A stretch of 64,000 nt of DNA, from assembly GCF_021165935.1 (NCBI RefSeq), contig NZ_CP088953.1, positions 2,837,501 through 2,901,500 of the forward strand, in the 5' to 3' direction. The position numbers and the translations under genes are program-made. The DNA is from Microbulbifer elongatus (GTDB lineage: Bacteria; Pseudomonadota; Gammaproteobacteria; Pseudomonadales; Cellvibrionaceae). The notes under the pieces are model-generated. The model searched no databases, was not told the origin of the DNA, and saw only the letters and a program-made list of their open reading frames with translations. The stretch's first letter is position 1, and each line of letters starts with the position of its first letter. Below are positions 1 to 7,661 of this stretch, piece after piece.

Positions 1-681
1 GTGCAGGTAGGGTAATACGCCGAGTACCGGCTTTCCGGTGTAGTCTTCCAGCCAGTCGAGGCCGGACTCAAGCAATTTGATATCACCACGAAAGCGATTG
101 ATGACAAAACCCACCACGCGCTCGCGCTCAGTCTCTGACAGCAATTCCAGTGTCCCGACAATATGGGCAAAAACGCCACCGCGATCGATGTCGGCGACGA
201 GAATCACCGGGCAGTCCACCGCCTCGGCAAAGCCCATATTGGCGATATCGTTTTCCCCTAGATTGATTTCCGCGGGGCTGCCGGCACCTTCCACAAGAAT
301 CAGGTCATACTGCGACCGCAGTCGTCGGAATGATTCGAGTACCGCGGACTGAGCAATGATTTTGTACTGTTGATAATCCAGCGCCTGCATATTGCCGATG
401 GCCCGGCCCTGGATGATTACCTGTGCTCCGGTATCCGAAGCGGGCTTCAGCAGTACCGGGTTCATGTCCGTGTGCGGCGCAACGTGACAGGCCTGGGCCT
501 GCAGCGCCTGAGCGCGTCCAATCTCCCCAGCATCGGAGGTGACGGCACTATTGAGTGCCATATTCTGTGGCTTGAATGGCGCAACACGCACACCCTGCCG
601 GGCGAAGTACCGGCCCAGCGCCGCCACCAGAGTACTTTTTCCCGCATCGGATGTGGTGCCCTGAACCATCAGTACTGACAT
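1..681 (-). CDS. cobQ: Cobyric acid synthase, N-terminal part (cut by window edge)
   Basis: The reading frame opens with ATG at 681 and stays open to base 1, so about 227 residues are visible and the C-terminal part is outside the window. The first residues, [18 protein letters not shown], carry the P-loop-like nucleotide site of the CobQ/CbiP amidotransferase family. [10 protein letters not shown] and [12 protein letters not shown] follow, both typical of cobyric acid synthase and not of CobB. The family uses glutamine and ATP to amidate four side chains of adenosylcobyrinic acid diamide. It starts 12 bp after cobO, in the same direction, so it should be the third gene of the riboswitch-controlled btuB operon. 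The glutaminase domain cannot be checked here. Confidence 0.92.
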   Translation of the reverse strand, partial: MSVLMVQGTTSDAGKSTLVAALGRYFARQGVRVAPFKPQNMALNSAVTSDAGEIGRAQALQAQACHVAPHTDMNPVLLKPASDTGAQVIIQGRAIGNMQALDYQQYKIIAQSAVLESFRRLRSQYDLILVEGAGSPAEINLGENDIANMGFAEAVDCPVILVADIDRGGVFAHIVGTLELLSETERERVVGFVINRFRGDIKLLESGLDWLEDYTGKPVLGVLPYLH

Positions 682-693
682 AGCGGCCCGCTC

Positions 694-1308
694 CTAGAAG
701 TCCACGCCTTTGCGGGCTTTGATTCCCGCCTTGAACGCGTGTTTGACATCCTTGACTTCAGAAACCGTATCCATCATGGCCTGTAGTGCACTGCCGCCGC
801 CGCGGCCCGTGACCACCACACTCTGCTCCGGCGGTCGTTGTACGATGGCGTCGAGCACCTGCTGTTCATCGAGATATTTGTAAGCCAGCATATAGGTGAG
901 TTCGTCCAGCACCACCAGATCGTAGCGAGCGTCCGTAAGCATCTTTTTCGCTTCTGCCCAGGTCTTCTCCGCTTCCCGGATGTCACCGGCGCGATCCTGC
1001 GTATTCCAGGTAAACCCGGTACCCATCTGGTACAGCGTGACCTTAGGGCACGCATTTTTCAGGTAGAGTTCCTCCCCGGACAGCTGCGCGCCTTTGATAA
1101 ACTGGATCACACCCACTTTCTGACCGTAACCCAGCGCGCGCATGACCATGCCGAAAGCCGAGCTGGACTTTCCCTTGCCGTTGCCGGTCAGCAGAATGGC
1201 GACACCGCGCTCGGTGTCTGCCGCAGCGATATGTGCATCCACCCTGGCCTTCTGCTTCTGCATGGCCTGTTTGTGCCGTGCATTTTTCTTCTGCTCGTCT
1301 TCCGACAT
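694..1308 (-). CDS. cobO: Cob(I)yrinic acid a,c-diamide adenosyltransferase
   Basis: This 204-residue protein belongs to the BtuR/CobO/CobP family, which transfers adenosyl from ATP to cob(I)alamin or cobyrinate diamide. The P-loop TGNGKGKSSSAFG lies near residue 42, and the Walker-B-like VVLDELTYML near residue 131. The length matches the family (about 200). A GTG codon two codons upstream (1314) is possible, but it overlaps the Shine-Dalgarno sequence AAGAGG, which is well spaced for the ATG at 1308. It lies between btuB and cobQ with short gaps. The host may make cobalamin or salvage corrinoids; the visible genes do not separate these. Confidence 0.94.
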   Translation of the reverse strand: MSEDEQKKNARHKQAMQKQKARVDAHIAAADTERGVAILLTGNGKGKSSSAFGMVMRALGYGQKVGVIQFIKGAQLSGEELYLKNACPKVTLYQMGTGFTWNTQDRAGDIREAEKTWAEAKKMLTDARYDLVVLDELTYMLAYKYLDEQQVLDAIVQRPPEQSVVVTGRGGGSALQAMMDTVSEVKDVKHAFKAGIKARKGVDF

Positions 1309-1325
1309 GGTCACCTCTTGGCGGT

Positions 1326-1343
1326 AAAACGCTGCAAACAGCG
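1326..1343 (-). terminator. Short hairpin with U-tract between btuB and cobO
   Basis: On the minus strand CGCTG-TTTG-CAGCG is followed at once by GTTTTA, two bases after the btuB stop codon. The stem is only 5 bp, so it is at best a weak or partial terminator that could lower cobO/cobQ expression relative to btuB. Confidence 0.35.
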
Positions 1344-1345
1344 AT

Positions 1346-3196
1346 TTAGAAACTGAACTCTACACCAGCGTAAGCCGCCGCACCGGCGGTGTTGAAGCCG
1401 GCAATTTCCACATAGTCTTTATCTGTGAGATTTTCACCGCGCAGATAGACGGTGGTGACGTCGTTCAATCCATAGCGGACGCTGGCATCCAGTACCTGAT
1501 AATCATCCATTCTGGAACCGTCAATATCCACACCGTCTGCACTGGAGCGCAGGTTCACCGCAAGGCTCACCCGGTCAAGTGGCTGATAGCTGACACCGAG
1601 GTTCGCCAGCTGCTTCGGCCGGCGCGGGCGGGGCGTGTCGTCGGCGGTTTCTGTGTCGGTATAGGTGTAGTTGGCAGAAAGCTGCAGGGTGTCAGTGAGC
1701 TGAATATCGCCAATAACCTCTACCCCACGGGACTGACTTTCGGCACCGTACTGACGATAGGTGTAGTCCCTCAGGTCGAACTCGATTTCGTTGTCGATAA
1801 TCTGGTCGAAGAGTACGAGTTCCAGGTGCAGTGTATTCTCCCCGAAGTATTCGATACCGAGGTCCACACCGCGGCTTTCTTCCGGTGTAAGTGCCCCCAG
1901 TGCCGGATTATTCTGGGCCCGGTTGTAATCAATTTCGAACAGGCTCGGTGCACGGAAGCCGGTACCGTAGCTGGCTTTCAGTTTGATTGCCCCGTTTGCC
2001 ACCTGGTCTATCAGGTAGGCGCTGCTGGCCCGAAAGCTATTGTGGCTACCGAAATCCGCGCTGTCATCGTGACGCAGGCCGAAGGTAAAGAACACCCGCT
2101 CGGCAAAACGGCCCTGGTATTCCGAATAGACAGCCCACTGATCACGCTTCAGGTCCCGTACGGCATCTTCGCGGTGCTCAAGCCCGTAGACAATTCCCTG
2201 ACTGGTACTGAGCTCCATGCTGCCATTCAGGTTCAGTTTCTGGATATCACCCTCGGTATCATAGGAAGCAACCCCCTGGGTGAAACTGGTGCGACTGAGG
2301 TCTGCACGGGAATAGGACAGCTCCTGTTGTCCGCCTTCTCCCCTGTGGGCGAGGCTGACCCGGGCATTTTTCTGACGGAACGCATCGGAGCACTGGTCCT
2401 GGGTAACCGGCCAGCCGCAGCGGTCGTACTCACCGGTTGCGTCCACATCCCGCAGTACCGCGTCCAGGCGCCACTGCTCCGACAGGTTCCAGCCAGCGCG
2501 GGCGTGTAGTGTCTGGTTGTTGTAGCCATCTTTGTCGCGAAGTTCAGTGTCATTGCTGCTGGTATTGAATCCCGCGGTATGCACTTTGGCGGCAGAGACA
2601 AAATAGTCCAATGCGTCGCTGCTTCCGCCGGCGCTGGCGTTGTAGCGCCTTGAATCGAAGCTCCCGCCCTCGGCGTTCACGGTCATCCGATTTCCGCTTT
2701 CTTCGCGGCGTGTGGAAATATCCAGAACCCCGCCGGCATCGGCGCCGTACAGCATGCCCTGAGGGCCGCGCAGCAACTCCACACGCGCCAGATCATTGGT
2801 CAGGATATGTTGGATATGGGCGCCGCCCTGAGTGCTGGTGGGGTCAGATATATCAACGCCATCAATCCGCACCAGGGTGCGGAAACCGTCCTCACCCCGT
2901 ACACGCATGGTGGTGACCTTGCCCATACCACCGGAGTTGGAGACTGACACGGAGGGGACGCTGCGAAGCACATCCGCAAGGGACATAAAGCCGCGGGCTT
3001 TGATGTCCGCCTCCTCCAGTACCGAGACCGAAGTGGCTACCTGCCGCAGAGGCTCGCTCTGGCGGCTACTCACCACAATGATGGTTTCGAGATCAGGGAT
3101 AGCGCGCTCGGTAACAGAAGCGGTATCTGTGGTAGTGGCAAAAGCGGGTACGCTGGCTGCCGAGGCAACGGCCAAGCTCAATAACGTCTTATTCAA
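1346..3196 (-). CDS. btuB: TonB-dependent vitamin B12 receptor BtuB
   Basis: This 616-residue outer-membrane receptor should import cobalamin using TonB energy. It has a signal peptide ending near AFA (residue 20), a TonB-box-like ETIIVVSS near residue 37, a plug domain with VRGEDGFRTLVRIDGVDISDP and LLRGPQGMLYG, then a beta-barrel ending in aromatic phenylalanine (VEFSF). Its length matches E. coli BtuB (about 614). The start is a TTG codon with a good Shine-Dalgarno (AGGGG, 7 nt upstream); no ATG is in a usable position. Substrate assignment rests on the cobalamin riboswitch directly upstream and the cob genes directly downstream, since sequence alone does not separate BtuB from siderophore receptors with certainty. 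Confidence 0.93.
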   Translation of the reverse strand: MNKTLLSLAVASAASVPAFATTTDTASVTERAIPDLETIIVVSSRQSEPLRQVATSVSVLEEADIKARGFMSLADVLRSVPSVSVSNSGGMGKVTTMRVRGEDGFRTLVRIDGVDISDPTSTQGGAHIQHILTNDLARVELLRGPQGMLYGADAGGVLDISTRREESGNRMTVNAEGGSFDSRRYNASAGGSSDALDYFVSAAKVHTAGFNTSSNDTELRDKDGYNNQTLHARAGWNLSEQWRLDAVLRDVDATGEYDRCGWPVTQDQCSDAFRQKNARVSLAHRGEGGQQELSYSRADLSRTSFTQGVASYDTEGDIQKLNLNGSMELSTSQGIVYGLEHREDAVRDLKRDQWAVYSEYQGRFAERVFFTFGLRHDDSADFGSHNSFRASSAYLIDQVANGAIKLKASYGTGFRAPSLFEIDYNRAQNNPALGALTPEESRGVDLGIEYFGENTLHLELVLFDQIIDNEIEFDLRDYTYRQYGAESQSRGVEVIGDIQLTDTLQLSANYTYTDTETADDTPRPRRPKQLANLGVSYQPLDRVSLAVNLRSSADGVDIDGSRMDDYQVLDASVRYGLNDVTTVYLRGENLTDKDYVEIAGFNTAGAAAYAGVEFSF

Positions 3197-3309
3197 GGTT
3201 CAACCCCTAAGGACAAAAGCACATGGGATCGAGGGAGGCGTAGCAATGCGGTGCGCCAGGCGCAGGAGGTCGTATTGCAGGATGGTAGCCCTCCGCTCCA
3301 TCGTGATTC

Positions 3310-3465
3310 GATCAGAGGCCGGTATCGGGCTTACTGCTCGCCGGACGTGGACGAAGCAGATCACCGTTGCGGGGGCAGCGCCGGATTTCCGGACTTCCCG
3401 TTTAACCTTCTCAGCCAGAACCCAACCCGGATCGGGAACGACGGCAGAAGGCACCTCATATCGCG
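3310..3465 (-). promoter_or_regulatory. Cobalamin riboswitch upstream of btuB
   Basis: Read on the minus strand, the leader contains, in order, AGGTGCC (near 3455), GGTTAAACGGGAAG (3394-3407), the B12-box core GCTGCCCCCGCAACGGT (3364-3380) and TAAGCCCGATACCGGCC (3317-3333). These are the conserved blocks of the AdoCbl riboswitch family, in the right order and spacing. It lies about 110 nt before the TTG start of btuB, which leaves room for an expression platform between 3200 and 3310. Adenosylcobalamin binding would repress btuB and the genes behind it. Boundaries are approximate. Confidence 0.93.
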
Positions 3466-3496
3466 GGGGCGAAATTAGGGGAATGTGTCTGGAAAG

Positions 3497-4528
3497 TCAA
3501 ACCCGGGAGAAAAGCGCTGGACTCTGGGATTTCAGAAAGGCCGGAATGGCACTTTCCAGCCAATACCGCGGCTTCCACAGACTGCCACTGACAAACCCCA
3601 CATGCCCTCCCCGCTTACTGATCCCGAGGGTGACGGACGGGCTGACATCCGACGCCCCTGGCACCGCCCGCGGCGACACGAACGGGTCATCGAGGGCGTG
3701 GATCAGGTAGGTTGGGCGCGCGATATCCATCAGGTGGGGTCGGCTTGAGGCCCGGGTGTAGTAGTCATCCACACCCCTGAAACCGTGCAGTGGCGCGGTA
3801 AAGTGATCGTCAAAGTGCCGAAAGTTGCTGAAAGCACGGGGGCGATCCAGCGGCGGCATCTGGCGGGCCAGTTGCGGGTCCCGGGCTTTGCGGCCCAGGC
3901 TCTTTTTCAGGCTCTCCAGCAGGTGTCTCTGATAAACCTTCGAAAACCCGGTATTCATTTGCTGGCTGGACAGGTGCAGATCCAGGGGCGCCGATACCGA
4001 CACCGCGGCGCTCAGCGGGCTGTTCGCGCCATCTTCCCCAAGCCACTTCAATAGCACGTTTCCGCCGAGGGAATAGCCCACCGCCATCAACGGGGTATTG
4101 GGATAATGGGCCCTGAGCCGGCCGGCTACCCAGCGCGGATCCTCGCTATCGCCACTGTGATACGCCCTGGGCAACAGGTTTGGTACCCCCCCGCAACCGC
4201 GAAAGTGCATGACGGCCACCTGAAAGCCCGCTGCGGTAAGCGCGGGCATCAAGCCCTGCACATAGGGGGATTCCACGGAACCTTCCAGCCCATGCAGTAT
4301 AAGTACGATAGGACGTTGACGATCGTCTGCGAGGCGCGCGGGTGTGTGTAGCGCAATGCGGTCACCATCCGGTGTATCCAGCCACTGGGCCTGGGTACGC
4401 ACCCAGGGTTTAGCGCGGTGAAATACCGGAAAAATTGTTTGCAGGTGGCAATTGGCGAGCCCTATTCCGGGGGTAAACGCTTCGCCGAATGCTTGCGACT
4501 CGCCGGTTGCGGGGATGGATCGATTCAA
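3497..4528 (-). CDS. YheT-type alpha/beta hydrolase
   Basis: This 343-residue protein belongs to the YheT/ABHD1-3 branch of alpha/beta hydrolases. The sequence opens with a family-typical stretch (GLANCHLQTIFPVF), then VLILHGLEGS, the nucleophile elbow GYSLGGN (serine near residue 154), and a late GGHVGFV with the probable catalytic histidine. Members are thought to be esterases or lipases of uncertain physiological substrate. It follows the DUF411 gene by 83 bp in the same direction and may be the last gene of the egt transcription unit, although an inverted repeat fills that gap. Confidence 0.88.
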   Translation of the reverse strand: MNRSIPATGESQAFGEAFTPGIGLANCHLQTIFPVFHRAKPWVRTQAQWLDTPDGDRIALHTPARLADDRQRPIVLILHGLEGSVESPYVQGLMPALTAAGFQVAVMHFRGCGGVPNLLPRAYHSGDSEDPRWVAGRLRAHYPNTPLMAVGYSLGGNVLLKWLGEDGANSPLSAAVSVSAPLDLHLSSQQMNTGFSKVYQRHLLESLKKSLGRKARDPQLARQMPPLDRPRAFSNFRHFDDHFTAPLHGFRGVDDYYTRASSRPHLMDIARPTYLIHALDDPFVSPRAVPGASDVSPSVTLGISKRGGHVGFVSGSLWKPRYWLESAIPAFLKSQSPALFSRV

Positions 4529-4609
4529 AATGCGCTGTGCCCTGGTGGTGGCGTATTCGGGCCGCTAGAGTAGCCCCTGGCGGGCGCCGATTCCAGCCCA
4601 CAGCGCATT
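4529..4609. repeat. 11-bp inverted repeat spanning the DUF411-yheT gap
   Basis: AATGCGCTGTG (4529-4539) and its exact reverse complement CACAGCGCATT (4599-4609) sit at the two ends of the 83-bp gap between the genes, with 59 bases between them. No U-tract follows, so a simple intrinsic terminator is not obvious. Confidence 0.5.
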
Positions 4610-4611
4610 CG

Positions 4612-5148
4612 TTAACTGGCTTCCGGTGCCGTGACCTTTTCGTAGAAGCGGTATTCGCCGTTCGATTGAATGGCATACACCACATAAGGCTCGAAGTTTT
4701 TCCCCCGGTACATGCCGGGGCTTCCCTGCGGCATTCCGGGAACGGCCAGCCCGATACTGTCTTTCGGGGGATTGGCGAGAAATTTACGAATCAGTCGCGC
4801 GGGTACATGGCCTTCAAACACATACTGGTTATTCCATACCCCGGTGTGGCAGCCCTGCATCGGGGGTGGGACCTTCCACTGTTGCTTGACGCTGGCGGTA
4901 TCCAGGCCATTCTCGCTGGTGACGGCAAAGGCGTTGCTTTCAAGGTGTTTGATCCAGTCATTGCAGCATAGACAAAACGGTGACTTATACACGGTAATCT
5001 GTTCGCCGGCCTGTGCCGTTGTGCTGGGTCGCGCAGTGTCGCTGGTGGTTGATGTGCACCCGCTCATGAACGAAAAAATTACAAGACAGCTCAGTGCGTA
5101 TTTCGCACAACCCAGAAATTCAGACAGCTTCGGCATAGTAAATCGCAT
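4612..5148 (-). CDS. DUF411 metal-binding-type lipoprotein
   Basis: About 178 residues. The N-terminus has a hydrophobic segment and a lipobox-like FMSGC, so export and lipidation are predicted. The mature part has VYKSPFCLCCNDWIKHL, with the cysteine cluster of DUF411, then GHVPARLIRKFL and GLAVPGMPQGSPGM, which are hallmark blocks of that family. DUF411 proteins are usually linked to copper or other metal handling, but their biochemistry is not settled. The gene overlaps the end of egtD by 29 bp (17 bp if the alternative ATG at 5136 is used), which suggests translational coupling with ergothioneine synthesis. No strong Shine-Dalgarno separates the two starts. Confidence 0.87.
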   Translation of the reverse strand: MRFTMPKLSEFLGCAKYALSCLVIFSFMSGCTSTTSDTARPSTTAQAGEQITVYKSPFCLCCNDWIKHLESNAFAVTSENGLDTASVKQQWKVPPPMQGCHTGVWNNQYVFEGHVPARLIRKFLANPPKDSIGLAVPGMPQGSPGMYRGKNFEPYVVYAIQSNGEYRFYEKVTAPEAS

Positions 5149-6073
5149 AGTGTTGTTGGTGATCGGTCCAGTACTGCTGGGGCTGAAATCCGGTTGAATG
5201 CAACAACTCTTCCAACGTTGCCAGCGTATATTTATGGCTGTTCTCTGTGTGGATGGTTTCGCCTTCGGCAAAATGGAACTGGCGGCCACACACTTCCACC
5301 ACCTGCTCTTTCAGGCTTACCAGGTGCATTTCCACCCGACGACGCAGCCGATGGTAAAATGCGCGGTGTGCAAACGCGTCGATATTGAATGAACCATCCA
5401 GTTCACGGTTAATTCGGTGTAACAGGTTTTTATTGAATGCTTCTGTGACGTGATTGCTGTCGTGGTAGGCCCGTTCAAGCACCACTGAATCTTTTACCAG
5501 GTCTGCCGCCAGCAGCAGGCCATCCCCTGTCTGCACCTGGTCCGCAAACAGGCACAGTAACGAGCGCGCCTGCTCCGGGGTGAAATTGCCGATGGTTGAG
5601 CCAGGGAAAAACACAACTTTGGGGCCGGCCGTCGCTGGCAGCTCCCGCCATACGGCTGGGCTGGTAAAGTCGCCTACCGCCGGAGAGATCGGCAGTTCCG
5701 GCATGCGCTGCTGAATACGCTCGCGCGCAGCGAATAAAATCTCCGGTGAAATGTCCAATGGCAGATAGGCAGCAGGCGTGTGCATCGCTTGCAGGAGCGG
5801 TTCTGCTTTCGCACAGTTCCCTGCACCCGGCTCAATCAGCGTGACGTCCGGGCCAAGTGCCTGCGCCATGGCGTCAATTTTCCGGGCGAATATATCGGCT
5901 TCGGTCCGCGTCAGGTAATAATCTTCCAACGCGCAGATTTCTTCGAACAAGCGGGAGCCCGCCTCGTCGTATAGGTATTTGCAGGGGAGCGTTTTTTGCG
6001 CGGCATTGAGCCCCGCCAACACGTCCTGCTCAAATGCCTGTACTACGGCAAATCCCTGTGCCGCCATATTCAT
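5120..6073 (-). CDS. egtD: L-histidine N(alpha)-methyltransferase EgtD
   Basis: This 317-residue SAM-dependent enzyme should trimethylate histidine to hercynine, the first step of ergothioneine synthesis. The SAM-binding block LIEPGAGNCAKAEPLL lies near residue 80, and FFPGSTIGNFTPEQA follows near residue 150, both typical of EgtD. Length matches the family (about 320). Its ATG overlaps the TGA of egtB as ATGA, with GGAG upstream, so the two genes are translationally coupled. A second ATG at 6067 is possible. Confidence 0.95.
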   Translation of the reverse strand: MNMAAQGFAVVQAFEQDVLAGLNAAQKTLPCKYLYDEAGSRLFEEICALEDYYLTRTEADIFARKIDAMAQALGPDVTLIEPGAGNCAKAEPLLQAMHTPAAYLPLDISPEILFAARERIQQRMPELPISPAVGDFTSPAVWRELPATAGPKVVFFPGSTIGNFTPEQARSLLCLFADQVQTGDGLLLAADLVKDSVVLERAYHDSNHVTEAFNKNLLHRINRELDGSFNIDAFAHRAFYHRLRRRVEMHLVSLKEQVVEVCGRQFHFAEGETIHTENSHKYTLATLEELLHSTGFQPQQYWTDHQQHYAIYYAEAV

Positions 6074-7503
6074 AAATCATCTCCTGCCAGACGGATGCCG
6101 GTAAATTGCCAGGCTTGATGGGGGTAAAAGAAGTTGCGATAGCTGATACGGATGTGGCTGCGCGGTGTCACACAGGATCCGCCACGCAGCACCATCTGAT
6201 TACACATGAATTTTCCGTTGTACTCACCGACCGCGTCGCTGCTGGCGCGGAACCCGGGATATGGCTGGTACGCACTTGACGTCCATTGCCACACATTGCC
6301 GAGAAATTGCGCACTATCCCCTGCGCCGCTATGGGGAAGCGTTTCCTGTTCGCGGACCGGGTGAAAGTGTCCGGATTCCAGAAGATTGGCGGTGCGTTGC
6401 GCGTTTTTATGACAATGCAGCCAGGCGGCAATTTCCCATTCGAATTCGGTGGGCAGCCGGTACCCCGCCCAACTGGCGAATGCATCCGCCTCGTAAAAGC
6501 TCACATGGCATACGGGCGCATCGAGATTGATCGGGCGCAATCCTCCAAGGGTGAAATGCTGCCATTCACCATCCTGCTCCTGCCAGTAGAGCGGCGCGTG
6601 ACGACCGCAGCGCGTGACTTCGGACCACCCATCCGAAAGCCACAGGCGTGGGTCCCGATAACCGCCGTCTTGCATAAATGCCAGATACTCCCGGTTGGTG
6701 ACCAGGCGGGTGGCAATGCGGAAGGCTGGCTGAAAGCGCTGGTGCGCCGGCCCCTCATTATCAAAGCCAAACTGCAGTCCGTCGCTGCCGACGGTGTAGT
6801 TGTCTTCGGGGATGCGCAGCCAGTGCTGATCTACCGCCGGCTCTTCGTCATCACGGTCTTGCACCGCAACGTGGTCGCGGTAACCCGGACACAGAGGGTT
6901 GATGGACAGCGCATGTTTGATGTCCGTAAGCAGCAGCTCCTGATGCTGCTGTTCATGATTGAGGCCCAGCAGCAGAAGGTTGGCAAGATCCGTGCTGACC
7001 TCTTCTTCCGTCAACCAGCGCTCAATTTCCACATCAATATAGCGGCGATAGCGCTCAATCTCGTGCAGGTCGGGCCGCGAGAGCAGACCCCGTTGTGGGC
7101 GGGCAAAGGGAGTGCCCAGTGAGTTGTAGTAGGAATTGAACAGGTGATGATAGCGGTGATCAAAGGGATCGTACGCTGGCGCGTGTGGTTGCAGGATAAA
7201 CGTTTCAAAGAACCAACTGGTATGTGCCATATGCCACTTGCCGGGGCTGGCATCCGCCATGGACTGCAGTTGCAGGTCCTCGGCAGACAATGGTTCGGTG
7301 AGCGCTTCAGTCTGTGCGCGCACGCGTTGAAACTGATTCAACAGTGCGACGCGCTCGTCGACGCTGAGATCGCGTCCTTCGTCATCGCCCCAGTAAAGTG
7401 AGGCTTGGTCATTCACATCCGATGATGAAACAGCGGAATCCAACTCCGAGGTCAGGTTCATTCCATGTCCCGAGAACTGCATTAGGTGCTTTTGATCATA
7501 CAT
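6070..7503 (-). CDS. egtB: Hercynine oxygenase / sulfoxide synthase EgtB
   Basis: This 477-residue non-haem iron enzyme should couple hercynine to a sulfur donor in the second step of ergothioneine synthesis. The N-terminal DinB-like part carries HTSWFFE (H94) and the iron-ligand motif HEQQHQE (H183, H187). The C-terminal half is an FGE-sulfatase domain with LPTEFEWEIAAW, GNVWQWTSSAY and the end block LRGGSCVTPRSHIR. No egtA, egtC or egtE lies nearby. The donor could be cysteine, or gamma-glutamylcysteine handled elsewhere in the genome. ATGs at 7482 and 7461 are alternative starts, since no strong Shine-Dalgarno decides. Confidence 0.93.
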   Translation of the reverse strand: MYDQKHLMQFSGHGMNLTSELDSAVSSSDVNDQASLYWGDDEGRDLSVDERVALLNQFQRVRAQTEALTEPLSAEDLQLQSMADASPGKWHMAHTSWFFETFILQPHAPAYDPFDHRYHHLFNSYYNSLGTPFARPQRGLLSRPDLHEIERYRRYIDVEIERWLTEEEVSTDLANLLLLGLNHEQQHQELLLTDIKHALSINPLCPGYRDHVAVQDRDDEEPAVDQHWLRIPEDNYTVGSDGLQFGFDNEGPAHQRFQPAFRIATRLVTNREYLAFMQDGGYRDPRLWLSDGWSEVTRCGRHAPLYWQEQDGEWQHFTLGGLRPINLDAPVCHVSFYEADAFASWAGYRLPTEFEWEIAAWLHCHKNAQRTANLLESGHFHPVREQETLPHSGAGDSAQFLGNVWQWTSSAYQPYPGFRASSDAVGEYNGKFMCNQMVLRGGSCVTPRSHIRISYRNFFYPHQAWQFTGIRLAGDDL

Positions 7504-7594
7504 CCATTACCGTGGATTCCCATGCAGGAAGCCACTTTGGCGCAGTAATTGGCGCCACTTCTTCCACGGAGCGCGGCGCCCTGCCCCAGAACGC

Positions 7595-7623
7595 AGAAAG
7601 GGCCGGCTTAGCCGACCCTTTCT
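7595..7623 (-). terminator. Intrinsic terminator after the TonB receptor gene
   Basis: AGAAAGGG-C-CGGC, loop TTA, then GCCG-A-CCCTTTCT form a near-perfect 13-bp stem, 38 bp past the stop of the receptor gene that ends at 7662. It separates that gene from egtB. Confidence 0.75.
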
Positions 7624-7661
7624 CTGGCGCGAAACGCCAACTTTTGACAGACAACCCAAAC

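Noticed and set aside
1826-2509. A 227-residue plus-strand frame inside btuB
   Set aside because: The opposite strand encodes a well-supported receptor in which no gap exists.
3200-3454. An 84-residue frame upstream of btuB on the minus strand
   Set aside because: It covers the cobalamin riboswitch, and its translation has no family features. The RNA explains the sequence.
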